A DNA stretch of 64,000 bases from Halichoerus grypus (Eukaryota; Chordata; Mammalia; Carnivora; Phocidae), in NCBI RefSeq assembly GCF_964656455.1, contig NC_135726.1, forward strand, positions 32,083,930-32,147,929, read 5' to 3'. Shown in pieces: positions 12,541 to 25,615 of the stretch (its first letter is position 1; each line of letters starts with the position of its first letter). Position numbers and translations under genes: made by a program. A model generated the notes under the pieces. The model saw only the letters and a list, made by a program, of their open reading frames with translations. It ran no database searches and was not told the DNA's origin.

Positions 12541-12563
12541 GAGCAAAGCAATTCCATTCTGCA

Positions 12564-12717
12564 AGTTGTTGTGTTTGTTTGTTTGCTTGTTTGTTTGTTT
12601 AAGTAGACTCCACACCCACCGCGAGCCCAACACAGGGCTTGAACTCACGACCCTGAGATCAAGACCTGAGCTGAGATCAAGAGTCAGATCCTAACTGACT
12701 GAGCCACCAGGCGCCCC
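12564..12717 (-). mobile_element. Can-SINE, reverse orientation
   Basis: It ends on the right with 'actgactgagccaccaggcgcc', the reversed head, and starts with a (GTTT)n tail. Imperfect 10-bp duplications CCATTCTRCA lie at 12554-12563 and 12718-12727. Confidence 0.93.
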
Positions 12718-12774
12718 CCATTCTACACTGTGGTAGGCCTGGAGCTGCAGGGGTTAATAACAGCACCTGCCCCG

Positions 12775-13390
12775 GATACCACAGAGCTGATGTTCATGTG
12801 GGAGGTGAGCAGCAACTCAATCACCACATGAATAATTTGCTAAGTCTGAATGGTGATAAGCACCCCCCAAGTTGAAGGAGCTGGGAGAAGGAACAGCAGG
12901 AGGAAGGAAACTCACCGTGAGTGGGGTCTCAGGGAAGGCTGCGCCGAGGCAGTGATGTGGAAGTTGTGTCCTGAAGGGTGGGTGAGGAAGAACCAGGCAG
13001 AGAATATCAGGAAGAACATCTCAAGAGAGGGGACAGCATGTGCAAATGCCCTGAGGTCGGAGTGTGATGGGTGTGTTCAAAAAGGACCAGAGTGGCTGGG
13101 ACCAAGGGAGTGAGGGGAAGGCAGTGGGAGAAGAGGTGGGGAAGGGGCCAATCGTACTCAGTCTTGTAGACTATAGGAAGGATTTGACATTCTTCTAAAG
13201 GCTGCAGAAAAGCACAGTAGGGATTTAAAGAGGGGCATGATTCTGTAAAATTCCAATGTGTCCTGTAAGGTCAGCCTGGCTGAATGACAGAAGGTAACAT
13301 CAGAGGCTTTGGAACCCTCCAGGAGGGATATGATTGTGGCCTCGACCAGACAGGGACAGTGACGAGGCAGCAGACAAATCGAAGAGGTGT
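12775..13390 (+). mobile_element. Ancient interspersed repeat (same family as 42240-43165)
   Basis: Recurring phrases 'gcaaatgccctgaggtcgga', 'gaccagagtggctgg', 'cagtcttgtagactatagg' belong to a widespread old mammalian repeat. I do not assign its name. Confidence 0.5.
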
Positions 13391-14329
13391 TTGGTCACAG
13401 AATTGACAAAAGCTGTCCATCTGCCGGCTATTCAGTTAAGAGGGTTGAGAGGAAGAGCCGGGAATGACCTCCAGCTTCCAAACGGAGCAACAGGGGAGTG
13501 GAGGGCCGGTCATGGGTTTCCCAGGAAGATGGAGAGAGCTGTTTGGGACGGGTTATGTTTGGGTGTGTGAGCGGCATCGAGAGCAGGTGTCAAGCAGTGG
13601 GCACCCAAGGTCTCCGGATCACCTGAAACCCCCAAGACCCCCACTTGCCCCCCCAAAGCCACCATGTGTGGAGACTCCAGGGTTGGGGGGGTCCAGTGGG
13701 CTGAGCGCCCAGCAGGTCTTCCTCACCCTAGCCGTGCGGCCCAGCGGCCTCGCTCACCACCTCCTCATACAGAAGGCACGGCCCGGCATCTGTGCCTCTC
13801 AATGGTGATCTCAGAAGAGGGAATCTGGTTTTGTTATTAAAAGGCAGCAGTCCCCAGGCCAGGGTCCATGTCACTAACAATTTCCAAGGCCTTGAAAGGG
13901 ACCTTTAATCCAATTGTCTGTGTCGGGCAGTCAATGGGGCAGCCCCTCCTCCCCCCTCCATCTTCCCGCAGGCTCTCCCTTTGAAGGCGGCCCCAGGGAG
14001 GAGATGCCCAGCACAGCCCTGGCCCGGCCCTGCCCTGACAGCTGGACACCCCGAGCCCCTCTGCCACGAGCCTGGCAAAGGCCACTGATGAACGGCCCTC
14101 AGTGTGGACCCCCCCGCACCCAGTGCCTGGCGCACCGCTAGCATGATTGGGGATGGGGGCACCCAGCGCTCAAATACCCTCCAGCCACATGTCCGTGCCC
14201 TGTACAAAGTGCTCTGCAGACGTTAAGGTCTTCCCAGGGATTCCAGATGGAAAATCGGGAAAACAGGCATTACCGTCACTCTGTGAGTTGGCCTTGCTTA
14301 TCACATACGAATAAGAATTAACAATAATA

Positions 14330-14525
14330 ACTGCCCTGTTTATCAGGTACTGAGCAAAGTGTTTCACCTTTAATCTACACAACAGCTCTGCAGGATAAGG
14401 ACCATTTCTCCTCCCATTTTACAGATGAGGAAATAGAGGCACAGAGAGGTTAAGGAACTCGCCCAAGGTCACACAGCTAATAGGAGGCAGAGCCAGCACG
14501 TGACTCAGGTCTGACTGTCCCTGGA
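14330..14525 (-). mobile_element. MIR SINE
   Basis: 'cattttacagatgaggaaatagaggcacagagaggttaagg...cccaaggtcacacagctaataggaggcagagcc' is a close match to reversed MIR. Confidence 0.88.
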
Positions 14526-14782
14526 GCAGAGTTTCTCAGGCCTTGTTATCTGCCCCCTGCCCCACACAGAGCCTACTTAAACTTTTTTTTCCCAATCACT
14601 TGAAATTTTAATACCACAAATATTCTGTGTAACTATTTATGTAGACCAATATGTATATTTGTGCTTCATTCCTAAAATGAATAAGAACTTTTTGCCCCTG
14701 CCCCCCCACGGCCCCAAGAACCAACTGTTGCCTACTTGGGGACAATACCATCATCGAGAATGGTCTAGCATCTAGACCAAAG

Positions 14783-15070
14783 CTGCTCAATAGGAAATGC
14801 AAGCCATATGCGTAGTTTAAAATTTTCTAGCAGCCGCATTAAAGAAAATTAATTTTAATAACGTAATTTAGCCAATGCATCTAAAAATTGCCCTTTCTAA
14901 GTATTATCATTATACGTCATCAATGTAAAAATTGTTCATGAGAAATTCTACATCCTTTGTTATCATACTAAGCCTTTGAAATCTGCGCAGTAGTCACAAT
15001 CCAGCCCAGCCGTATTTCAAATGCTCAACAGCCGTGTAAAGCTCACGGCTACCATAGTGGGCAGCGTTCT
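14783..15070 (+). mobile_element. Old hAT-type DNA transposon
   Basis: 'ctgctcaataggaaatgcaagccatatg', 'attttctagcagccgcattaaag', 'ttcaaatgctcaacagccgtg' and 'gctaccatagtgggcagcg' mark a non-autonomous DNA transposon, also present at 37072-37600. Confidence 0.65.
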
Positions 15071-15409
15071 AACCACCCTGCTGAAGCAATATTGTTTCTC
15101 TTCCCCAGAACCTTAAAAATTAGGTTTGAGAAATTTTCTCCATCCAAGGAACCCTAGGGAGAGTCACTCCCCCTCCTAGCCAGTGGGTTCCACTTACTAT
15201 GTTCTCAGGGCGTACTGTGGATGAGACATGCTGAGATGCTTTCAAGGAGCCACAAAGAGGAGTAAGAACTGGCTTCTACCTGGGCAGCTTATAATCTAAA
15301 GTGGGGAGCGGAGGGGAGTGAAAAACGTGCCAGACCCTTCTGTACACGTGGCCTTGAGGCTTCCCACCCATTTCCTGATGGTCCTCATCCTCACCCTAGA
15401 AGAGGGGGG

Positions 15410-15500
15410 AGGGAGTCCTGTTATTTCCAGCCCCTTTTATGGATGAAGAAACTGAGGCTGGAGAGCATATGGGTCTTGCCCAGGGCCCATCTATGGGACT
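15410..15500 (-). mobile_element. MIR SINE fragment
   Basis: 'ccccttttatggatgaagaaactgaggctggagagc' is the reversed MIR core. Confidence 0.6.
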
Positions 15501-17099
15501 TGGCTAACCCAGGTCAGGACACAGCAGGTGTCAGCAAAGCGACAGGAAGGCTTTTAGGAAAGAAGGGGGCAGACTCGGAGAATGGCTTTGGGAGGGGTGG
15601 GGTTAGTGAATGAATGATGGAGGTCTCATGGGAAGAAGAAGGACACGAGGGTGTCAAGGATAAAGAAGGACCGGGTGTATCTGCAGGGAGTGAATGAGCA
15701 ATGTGAGGATTCCTAGCGGAAGGCACAGCACCTCGAGCCTTTAAGAGGCAGAGATTCTGGGCGCTGAGATGTCTCAGCATGTACCCGTGCGTGAGGCACT
15801 GCATGAGAAGGGTCCACGTCCAAGCATCTAGCCATGGAAAAGCACCCAATGCCCAAACCCACGGGCCATAATGCCAGTGGAATCCAACTTCCCAAAATAT
15901 TTACCAGAAGGCTCTGGGCACCAGACTCCATTCTGTAAACTTGGATGCCATTCCAAAGCCAAACCAATAGATCTCCTGGAGAACAAGATAAACTCTCCCT
16001 CACATTCTAAATAACGAAAGGGAGGTGAGGAAGAGAACGACATCAATCAACCCTCTCCAACCGCCCAACTTAAAAGGGATGGTGGTCAGCAGCAAGAAAG
16101 GGGCAAGGATGCTGTCTCCTTATCAGGCGCATGGCTGCCCCAGACACAAACAAAACTTTTGGCAGGCATTCTTCTTCCACATCGAGGGGGGAAGGGGAGA
16201 ACAAAGTCTCCATCCACAAAGGTCAAACCCATCCTCCTTGAGTACGATCAAGCCAACATCGTCTCCCCTGATTTCCAGGTGAGAACAGTCCCTTCCATGA
16301 ACTGAAATACTAACCAGCTCAAGGAATGAGGCCCATAAATCTCCAACGGGCTGGGGTGGCCCAGATCTCAAATCCCTCACGACTGCACTATCAGACCAGG
16401 AGTCTCTGTTCGGGGCCCGCTGCACTTGAGAGACTATAGCAAAGGAAGCGGCATGATGAGCGGCTTCTGGAATGTGGACTGGAGGAAGGCCGGTCTCCCT
16501 GCCTCAAGTCATCACCGTGGACACCACGGATCGAGTAAACGAGGAAATGCTGAGCCTGGGTAGTCCCACTTCATCCTCACAAGCCCAGGTTACACGCGGA
16601 CCCAGAGTCACACGCCTGGTTGATGGCACAGACTGCTCTGACCTAGGCCTGCTTCTCTCCAGCCCGGGGCCTCACACACTGGCATGCCACCCCACGGTCT
16701 CCCCCTCTCTGCCACGCACCCCCAGGCCCAAAATCCAGCTCTGACCACCGCCCTTCCCTGCTCTGTGACTTTAGGCTTCCTTCCGCCTGTGTAACAAGCC
16801 CAAAATCCCCAGGGGAGGGTTAAGAGAAGGTGGGTGCATGCCCGGGAGCCCCCCAGACCCCTGCACCATCTCTGTCACTCACTCCCAATTCCAGAAATGC
16901 AGCCCAGCCCCTCACACGGCCTGTCGGAGAAGCGGGCTTCCTAGCATAATATTTTCCTCCCACAGAACAGGAGAATAAAGGGCTCTTTGCTTGTCTCCTG
17001 AAATAACTGGCTCTCACCATAAAGCAATCTTCTGCCCAGTAAAAATATTTCTGTAAAACTGGGAAACTCTATCTGTGGTTCCTTCTCTGAAAGTCAAAA

Positions 17100-17245
17100 A
17101 TCTTGGAGAGCAAAACATGGCAGGGGCAGACTATATGACAAGCTCATGAAGTCATGTCTACCCAGACGTTCCCTCCTTAATACTGTGATTAATTTGCTGT
17201 TAACCACAGGGACTTTGTGTCTTAATACTCTCAAAGCAGAGCACC
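17100..17245. promoter_or_regulatory. Unique block with RUNX and homeodomain words
   Basis: 'tgattaatttgctgttaaccacaggg' contains a GATTAATT core and a RUNX-type AACCACA site 10 bp apart, in non-repetitive DNA. Regulatory role not demonstrated. Confidence 0.2.
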
Positions 17246-17714
17246 AGTTCGCGTTTCTACAGAACAATACCCACCACCCCAGACCTGGTGTCCAGCCCGG
17301 CTGGCGGCAGAGCCCCCAGCTGGGGCTTTGCTGAGATTGGGGAACTCCTTCAAGCCCCGGAACGCACAGGTGAGCCGTCACCTATGACCCGTCCTTGGCC
17401 AGACAGGAGACACGGTTGTGAAAATAAGTGAGGGGTGTCCGAAGATCAGAACGTAAAGGTACCCACGATCACCCCAAACTAACCCCAAGACACCTGCATG
17501 AGTCACGGGAGCCTCCTGGGCCTTAGTTTTCCCAAATGGAAATAGAGACGAATCGCCCCAGCAACTCCTCAGCAAACAAAGATGTTCTCTCTGAACTTCT
17601 TCGTCCACCAGACAGAAACCAAGCCCCTTCCAGGTGCTGTGTTGGGCCCCCAAGAGATGTGAGTGGGTTTCCCGGGGAATCTTCCAGAACCTACCAGCAG
17701 CTCTGGAGGCCTTA

Positions 17715-17855
17715 CTGAGCTACCGAGCATGTTTACTGAGTGCTTACTGCATGCTAAGCCTTAAGTTGCTCCATGCACTATTTCCTTTAATCCTCGAAAC
17801 AACTCCAAGAGGTGGGTACTTCTTTTTTCTCATTTTACAAGTGACGAAATTAAGA
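17715..17855 (-). mobile_element. MIR SINE fragment
   Basis: 'tttactgagtgcttactgcatgctaagcc...tttaatcctcgaaacaactccaagaggtgggtact...cattttacaagtgacgaaatt' is MIR reversed. Confidence 0.8.
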
Positions 17856-17995
17856 CCCAATGTCAATACAGTCAACATGGTTCCCTATAAACCCACATCC
17901 AAAGGCCAGGTCCAAAGCACTGTGGCCCCTGGAATTAGAAGAAGATCCACGTGAGAAATAATAATAATGATAATGAAGTTAAAAACAAAAAAGCC

Positions 17996-18192
17996 GGGTG
18001 GCTCAGTCGTTAAGCGTCTGCCTTCGGCTCAGGTCATGATCCTGGGGTCCTGGGATCGAGCCTCTCATCGGGCTCCCTGCTCGGCAGGGAGCCTGCTTCT
18101 CCCTTTCCTGCTCCCCCGGCTTGTGTTCCCTCTCTCTCTGTCTCTCTCTCTCTGTGTCAAATAAATAAATAAAATCTTCAAAAAAACAAAAC
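17996..18192 (+). mobile_element. Can-SINE with perfect target-site duplication
   Basis: The head GGGTGGCTCAGTCGTTAAGC and the doublet 'ctccctgctcggcagggagcctgcttctccct' are typical of arctoid carnivores. A 14-bp perfect duplication AAAACAAAAAAGCC lies at 17982-17995 and 18193-18206. The first few bases of the head are missing or merged into the duplication. Confidence 0.95.
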
Positions 18193-19314
18193 AAAACAAA
18201 AAAGCCATACAAAATAAGGCAGAGGTTCTTAACTGGGAAGCTAATGGGTGCCCTGAAATTGGAGTTAAAGGTATGAGAGCCTTTAGTTGAAGAGAAGGAC
18301 ACCATCAGATTTAGCAGATTCCCAAAAGGGTCTTGTTATCTACTCCCTGAAGGTTAAGATCATCATCACTAAGAAGCTAGGAGCTTGAAAGGAAGGCTGT
18401 GGCCCATGTGGGCTGCGTGGAGGAGGGGACAAACCACCAGGGCTCTTCTGAGATCCAGTGGCAAGGAGTGGCTGTCCCTAGAGAGTCAGCTGTCGGCTGC
18501 GCTGTCCCCACCCACATCCACCAGCTGCTGACAGGAGCCAGTCAGTGAGTTGAACCCCAGGGCCCAGGGAGGACACAGATGCTGGCCCCCTCCCTCCAGT
18601 GTGCCTTCTGCAGCTTTCTCCTCACAGGTGCTTTTTCTCTGGGGAACTGCCCACCCTCTCCCCCGAAGCCCCTTGAGGTTTGGGACTGATCCCGGTCCCA
18701 CTCCAGGATGACCATGTTGACCCAGGACCATCAGAAGTGGAGGGATTTGTTCTGTGATGGGCACGTGACCCAAGTCAAAACGATGGCAGCCCAGCTTGGG
18801 ATCTGGCTAAACCACTCCCTTCCAGCCTGGAACAGCAGTCCGGACCACTGGGTGCCAAGCGGCCACCACCTGGGGAGAGCCTGTGCCTGAAAACAAAGCC
18901 AACCCCAAAGAAAGCAGAGCTGAAGGCACAGACCACCGGCCTGGGACGGAGTTGGAGCTCTGGGATCCAGCGTACTTGAATTCAAGTCACCCTCGGAACT
19001 TGCCGGTGACACAGGCCAAGAACACGCCTTTGTATGAAACAGTGGGGATGGGTTGAAAACCCAAGGGATCCTGACTAATCCACACCAAGAAAGGTCGCAC
19101 TTACTTAACCACAACCCCCACCCTGAACCCACAGCCCTCCCGCATTCTGAAGACACCAGGCCAGGGGAGAAACTCTGGCTTTGCCAGAAAAGCAGTAGAA
19201 CCACCCCTGATGACATCAGGGTGTGCTGTGTGTGTTGGAGCTGGGGTGTGCATGCAGAAGAAGAGCTATACAAATGTACACCGTTGATCTAGGGTAGACT
19301 AGAGGCACAAGGCC

Positions 19315-19520
19315 CAGAGTCACCTAGCTGCCCAACAATAGGGAATCAGTGCAGTAAATTATGGTCCATCCTTAGAATGGAAGGCTTGAGAGCCTTGAAA
19401 GGCAATAAGATTCAATGTACTGATAAGGACTGATTTCCAAGATGCACTATTAACAAAGCAAGGTGCAAAACCAGGTTATGACTGAAGGGAACACAAAGTC
19501 TCTATCACTTTTTCATGATT
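19315..19520 (+). mobile_element. Decayed L1 3' fragment
   Basis: 'cccaacaatagggaatcagtgcagtaaattatggtccatcc...ttccaagatgcactattaacaaagcaaggtgc' is the 3' end of an old mammalian L1. Confidence 0.65.
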
Positions 19521-20674
19521 CCCCACCTCAAATCCATTTTCAATTAACCTACAGATACCAGTCCAATTGGCCTAGAGGGCTCCTGCTGTCTGAGCGGGGA
19601 TAAGGGTGCACAAACTCACAGAGCAAGGCGGGATGCACTGGAAGAACGAGAAACAGCAGGTGCCCGGGGAGAGGGGCGCTGGGAGGCCAGCGGCAGTGTG
19701 GCAAGGAGGCTTCCTTTTCTTTACATAACCTTTAGTACTATTTTGAATGTCTTTATTTTTATTTACCACGTGCATTACTTCATTTACGAAAAGGAGAAAG
19801 GTGAGGACCCTTTTGAAAAGGCAGGGGAGACGCGAGAAGAGGCTCTCTTTGAGGGCTTAGGGAGTGGAGGGACAGGACCTGACTTTCTGCTCCTCTGGGG
19901 TCACGCACCCACGGACCAAGCTGCTAGCCACTCTCAGCCCCGGCTATGCGGCAAGTGTTCCTTGAGCACCTGCCACGTGCCAAGCTGTGCAAAAGTCCGC
20001 GAGGATGCCGTGGTGAGCCACACAGAACTGGCTCCGTGGACTCTGCCGTCCGGCCTCCGTTCCCCCCTCGTATTAGTGCTGGCCCTGGCCAGCTTTCTCT
20101 AAGCATTAAATGCCTGACCAAAGGAGGGCTTTGCAGACCATAAAGCCCTGGCTCTTCCTCCTGGAGAAAAGCTGGCCCCTCTCAGCACTGCCCCAGGAGC
20201 GGGTTGTGCCTCCAAGCTCAGGGCCAAAGGGACAGGTCCTCACCCAAGAACCCCAGAAGCAAGATGGCAAGCAGGCCCCTCCCAAGGTTAAGAAGGCTGG
20301 GAAGGCCTGATTTGTGACACCAGGAGAAGGTGCTCCAAGCCACCCCCCTGGAAGGACCCCACGATCCTTCTCATCACTGACATAGCGGTGGCCGGTGGGG
20401 CTGCCTGCCTCCGAGCTGGAGGGAAGTCATGCCTCCAAGGAGCGGGGTCTGGAAAGACCCCAAGAAGGGTTTCACCAGGGCTTCCCACCAGCGCCTGCTG
20501 CAGATTACTCCTTTGAGTTATGTCCCGCTCAGGATGGGGGGTCGCCTGATGCGTCGCAGCACTGGATCTCTCCCGTTGGTCCAGAGCTGTGCAACCCATG
20601 AGGGAGCCACTAGCCCAATATATTGAAAATTCAGTTCCTCAGTCCCAGAGGCCACATCCCAAGGCGACTAATGA

Positions 20675-20760
20675 TGCCCCTATTGGACAGCGCGGACACA
20701 GAGCATTGTCATCATCACAGAAAGTTCTCTCGGACAGCGCTCGTCTCGAGGTCCTTTTAA
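20675..20760. mobile_element. Old DNA-transposon terminus
   Basis: 'cctattggacagcgcgg...atcatcacagaaagttctctcggacagcgct' is the end of a hAT-like element, with the tattggacagcgc terminal motif occurring twice. Confidence 0.5.
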
Positions 20761-21279
20761 CGTCTCCTTCCTTCCGGTTACAAAACGAGAGTCCTGGCAG
20801 GTCTTGAAAGAAAGGTCAGGTATCCACAACTGTCAGTAAAGATCGAAATCCACTTGTAGGTTTCAGACGCCACAGCCACGGGGAAATGCACAGAAGCAGA
20901 CAGAACCATTGGCTGAGCTGATCGTGAGTCAGGGACTGCGCCGGCTTCTCCACGGGGCCACTCCCGTGGGCAGCGCCGTCCCTGCCTCAGCCCTCACCTT
21001 CCGGCCCCTCCCCGACAGCCTTTCCAAAGTGTCCAGGCAGGACAGGCATCACCCAATACAGAGAGCTCCAATTAGAGAGCATCCCGGCGGGAGAGGGCCC
21101 CCAAGGGCTCTGCATCCGAGACAGCACGTGGGAGGTTCCGATGCAGGTGGTCCTCGCTGTACCCTGCGCCCTTCCCCACCCCCACACCCCCCTCCGGCCA
21201 CTGTCTTCTCTCTCCACCCCCTCCAGCAAAGCCTCTCCATAGATCTCCTGCACACGCGATCCACTTCTCATCTCTCATT

Positions 21280-21760
21280 CTCTTCTAAAACCTATGGGCT
21301 TTTTGAAAAATACAAAAGTATCCATGCTCATTGGACGGGGGGAAAAAAAAAAGTCAAACAATGTAGAAACATCTAATGTGAAAAGTGAAACTCCTTCTTG
21401 CCTCACCACCTCCCACCACTCCAATCCTCAGGGAAGCAGCCTTTGACAGTGTATCCTTCCAGATCTTTCTCTGTGCACCTGCAAATATATAGACATGGGT
21501 CTGAATAGACTTTTGTATCCTGCAAAAAACCGGGACCACGTTATACTTCTGTTTTGCTCTCGCTTTGCTCATTCAATAGCATTTCAGGGCCTCCTTCCCG
21601 TCAGCCCGCTGCCCACCCTCACTCGCCCTGGCTTCACAAGTCGCAGAGAGATTCGTGACACGGCCACCCCGTGTTTGTTAGCTGTCTCCTAGTGATGGAT
21701 ATTTGAGTTGTTACACATTTTTCATTCTTCCAAATAACGCAGCCGTGGATGTTCCTGCAC
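21280..21760 (+). mobile_element. Ancient LINE-like repeat
   Basis: 'acaaaagtatccatgctcattgg', 'tatccttccagatctttctctgtgca', 'gggaccacgttatac' and 'gatggatatttgagttgttacacatttttc' are in the order of a known old mammalian repeat. Name not assigned. Confidence 0.5.
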
Positions 21761-21974
21761 GTGAGCAGAGCACATACTTGCAAGGCTCCCTCAGTCCCTT
21801 CATGACGCAGGCCCGTCCCGCCTTTGCTGTCATCCCACCAAGACAACTCCTGCCACATCCCGCTGTAAGCACCAGGATCCCATATGCATCGGACACCTTG
21901 CAGCCCCTTTTCCGACTCAGCCTCTGGGCAGGTTCTCTCCAGGAGGCCATCCTCTCTGCTAGACTACCTTGATG

Positions 21975-22445
21975 GTGCCCAATAAATGCCACCTCCCAGT
22001 ATTTCTGCCCCCGTGTAGTCCCTTCCCCTGAACCTGGCCTCGACTTGTGACCTGCTTTAACATTGAGAATGTGGCATTGCCAATTCCAGGCCTAAGCCTT
22101 CAGGAGGCCTGGCAGTTTCCACTTCTGCACTCCCAGGAAGGCAGCCACCAAGTAGGGAGTCAGCTTACCCTGAGACCACCATACTCTGAGGTGGCCCAAG
22201 CTAACCATGTGGTGAGGCCGTGTGGAAGAGGACCGAGGCCCCAGGCTGGGGGTTCCCCAGTTCCCCAGTTCCCCAAGTGGAACTCTTGGCCCCTGGCTGT
22301 TCGAGCCACGCCAGCTATGCCACGTGAAGCCACAGACAAGTTGCCCTGCCAAGCCCAACCCAAATTACATAATGTTAAGCAAATCATAAAAGAATTAAGT
22401 CACTAAATTTTGGAGTAATTTGTTACACAGCAAAAGAGAACCCAA
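21975..22445 (+). mobile_element. Ancient LTR-like repeat (solo)
   Basis: Ends with 'taagtcactaaattttggagtaatttgttacacagcaa', the tail shared with the copies at 3110 and 49160. Contains a short (AGTTCCCC)3 run near 22253-22277. Confidence 0.5.
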
Positions 22446-22794
22446 GCACCCTCCTTTTCTTCAGTGTATTTGGAGATGCAGAGGCGAAGGCCATGAGAGG
22501 TCACGTTAGCTACCTAATAGCCAAGCCAGGGCCACCCCCAGGTCAGGATACCCAACACAGTACTCTGTCCAGTCCCCAAAGATTCAGCCACGTGTTCTTC
22601 CAGGAGGCAGTTGCTGCTCAGAGGTTGGTTCTCAAGTGAGAGGGCTTGGGGACACACAAAGGACTCCTCATTCTCTTCATGCCCAAAGCAAAGGGAGTAG
22701 GTGGGCAAGAAAACACCCCCAGCCATCCTGGGAGAATCTGTCGTGACCAAATAGTCAACAAACCAAAAGGCCCTGAGGTTAAGAAAGAAAACTT

Positions 22795-22895
22795 CGGCAC
22801 AGAGAGGTTAGGGAACTTGCCCAAGGTCACACAGCTAGTGAGCAGCAGAGCTGGGGTTTGAAAGCAAGCATTCAGGCTCAGAGCCTGCACTGATA
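22795..22895 (-). mobile_element. MIR SINE fragment
   Basis: 'cacagagaggttagggaacttgcccaaggtcacacagctagtgagcagcagagctggggtttgaa' is a very good reversed MIR match. Confidence 0.85.
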
Positions 22896-23224
22896 ACCAA
22901 ACATCAGTGTTTTCCAACACCTCAACCCGCAGTAAGAATTACATTTTAGAATGGGCCTCTATGTATACGCATTTGGGTACAGATGTGTAGGTAGATATCC
23001 ACAGATCTAGACTGATCAATCTATTATCTATAGACATGAATATCCATGCCTATAAACTAAACAAAAAGTCATGCAAAGCAATATTTCCTCTTACTTTAGG
23101 CAATGTCCTCTCTCGTTTTTATTCTATTTTTTTTTTTTAATGACGGTCACTAAATTGATTTCATGAGCGACGAATGGGATTAAAACATATGGTTGAAGGT
23201 GAAAAAAAAAAATCTCATCTATAA

Positions 23225-23460
23225 TGATGGAAGACAACTCTAAAATCAGATTAACCTGAATTTGAATCTTGCTGGAGCAAGATTCTACTTCCAAGTCAAG
23301 TGACTTTGGGCAAGGAGGTAGACTCCTTTAGTGCCTCAGTTTCTCCAGCGGTAAAAGGAGGATAGTAAGAGCACCTGCCTTCTAACAGTGCTGCGAGCGC
23401 TGAGCAGTATGGGCCACACATGGCTCAGGGCCTGGCGTGCTGCGGATGGCTTGGCGTGGG
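23225..23460 (+). mobile_element. MIR SINE, near full length
   Basis: 'attaacctgaatttgaatctt...caagtgactttgggcaagg...gtgcctcagtttctccagcggtaaaaggaggatagtaagagcacctgcc' is MIR forward. Confidence 0.85.
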
Positions 23461-23521
23461 GCGCAGAACAGAGTGGACACTTAGTAGCCACACTGAGGCT
23501 GCAGCCATAGAACACTGAAAA

Positions 23522-23563
23522 ACGAGGCACGAACAAGACCGAACGAGGCATGAACAAGACCGA
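23522..23563 (+). repeat. 21-bp tandem duplication
   Basis: Two 21-bp units ACGAGGCAYGAACAAGACCGA at 23522-23542 and 23543-23563 differ at one base. Confidence 0.9.
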
Positions 23564-24349
23564 TCGAGGTACCAGGCTCCTTTGAATTTCCAGGGCAGGG
23601 GAATAAAGGCGTCTCCCCAGTGCCCATTGAAAAAACAACTTCATTCTTGGTCTGTAGCATTTTCTTCATCATCTTTTTGCTTTTGAAGTCTCTCTAGATC
23701 ACTGGGGGAAAGACAGGTAAAGTAACAGGGTCAAGGTCAAAAACTGCCCTGCAACAAGGCTCCCTCGGGAAGCCAGGTGGGGCATGGCCATGGCACCCCG
23801 AAGCAGCAGTCCCAAACCCACTCAGTGGGGCCACCGCAAGCCCACACCTCTGTGTGAGGGGCCTGCCAGCCTGCGTGGCCTTCTGGAATTAGAAAAACAC
23901 CCTTGGGCCTGAGCCCATTTGGGAGGCTCTGGTCTTCCCCAGCCCTCACCTGTGGCCTGAGGGTTGCCAGGCCAGCCCTGCTAACAGGGCCCCTTTATGC
24001 TCTGCCCTGGCCTCTTCGGGGCCCCAGATCAGTACTCAAGGCCAGGGGGTTTGGGCAGCACACAGCGGGCCAGCCAATCAGCTCCATGCCTTCTCCCCTT
24101 ACCTCCCGTCCAGCCAGAAAGGAGAGCAGGCAGAGTGGGCAGACGTCAGTAAAAAAATCAAATCACCTGCAGTGGGTGGACCAGGACTCGTGGTGGGTTG
24201 TGACATATAACAGACCCCCCTCTCTCCGCCCAACCCCAGGCAATGCCTACCCCCCTCTGCTGGGATATGCTTTTCTGTCCTAACATCTCAGAGCCTGGAG
24301 TCTGGTCTTGGGTCAGACACTCAGGAGGGAGTTGAAGATCTTCTGCACT

Positions 24350-24560
24350 GATCACAGACTTTGCACTTCCCTCTGTCTGAGATGCCCCTTTCCTTAGCCG
24401 GCTACTTATTCTTTGGGTCGCAGCAACTTAAATGTCACCCCCCAGTCCACAGTCGAACCTCCCTTACTCTCCCACCACAGCCTGCTCTTTTCCTCATCAC
24501 GTTTAGCATGCATCTGGCTGATCATTAGCAAGCTGTAAGAGGAGAGACATCTGCTTTACT
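24350..24560 (+). mobile_element. L2 LINE 3' fragment
   Basis: 'cactttgcacttccctctgtctgagatgcccctttcc...aaatgtcacccc' follows L2 forward. Confidence 0.55.
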
Positions 24561-24599
24561 CTCCCTGATTGGCTGAGAGGAACTCATTTCCCACTTAGA

Positions 24600-24750
24600 A
24601 CACTCCATGAGCTAGGAACCAAGATTCTACCCATTCCACAGATGTGGAAACTGAGGATCAGAGAGGAGCCCCCCAGCTGGGGAGACATGCAGCTGGGAGT
24701 CAGGAGTCAGACCCAGGAAGTCTGATTCCTTAAGCCACGCCTCTGACACC
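24600..24750 (-). mobile_element. MIR SINE fragment
   Basis: 'cattccacagatgtggaaactgaggatcagagagg...agtcagacccaggaagtctga' is MIR reversed. Confidence 0.75.
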
Positions 24751-25479
24751 TGCTCTGTGTGCACACGGGGGCCTCAGCACAACGGGGCCCAAACCCAAAG
24801 GCGGGTCTAATGGAGGTTAAGAGAACCAATGCAAGATGCTAGATGCAAGCTCGAAGTATGGACAAATGCTGTCCACAAAGTGGCCCAACCCACATCTCTC
24901 CGTGTTTACCCCACCTGCCCCTCCCACAATGTCCTGCCCAACCGAAAAATACTGTCCCTGACTTCCCAGCCCCCAGGCTTCGCTGGGGCTGCTCCCTCTG
25001 CTCAGAGGCAGCCTGAGTCAGGCTCTCCCTAGCTGGGCCTGACACTTCCATTTGCTGAGCCCGTCTCTCATCCGCACAGCATGGGGGAACAACACACGGA
25101 AAAACCGCACGTAAAGCATGAGGCCGCTTTCGTACTCACGTGTATGTACTATTACCACTAACACACTCGTCCCCCACCAAAATCTCATCTCACAAGCCAG
25201 GGCACAACAGGCCAAACCGAGCTGCCTGGGTCCACCCAAAGAAAGTATTTTCTAAAAGTGTTATTTGGTTGATGACAATTTTTCTTTTAATTAGAATGAT
25301 TTCACATAAAAATCCAGATGGCTGGATTCTCTTAATCAGATGTGGCAACACCAGGGCCACATTCCCACACGGCAACCACTGGCTGGGGCTGAGCGGGGCT
25401 GCCCCCTTGAGACAGGACGTGTGCCCCCAGGGGCCCCCAGTCCCCACCCCTCTGCGTGTCTCCCACCCAGCCCACTACG

Positions 25480-25615
25480 TTCCTTAATATGACTTCTCTG
25501 GCCCTTTAAACTCTGACCATCCTTCAGAGCCTCCTCACACACCACCTCCTTCAAGAAGTCCTCCCCAAATCTCCATAGCCTGGTGTCTCTTGTGGCTTTA
25601 GAACCTTAATAGTTC
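25480..25615 (+). mobile_element. L2 LINE fragment
   Basis: 'cagagcctcctcacacaccacctccttcaagaagtcctcccca' is a characteristic L2 sentence. Confidence 0.6.

Noticed and set aside
17996..18070. tRNA-like A and B boxes
   Set aside because: These belong to the heads of Can-SINEs, not to functional tRNA genes; no cloverleaf can be drawn.
18731..19273. 180-codon minus-strand ORF
   Set aside because: No recognisable domain, low-complexity Ser/Trp-rich text, no flanking splice signals.
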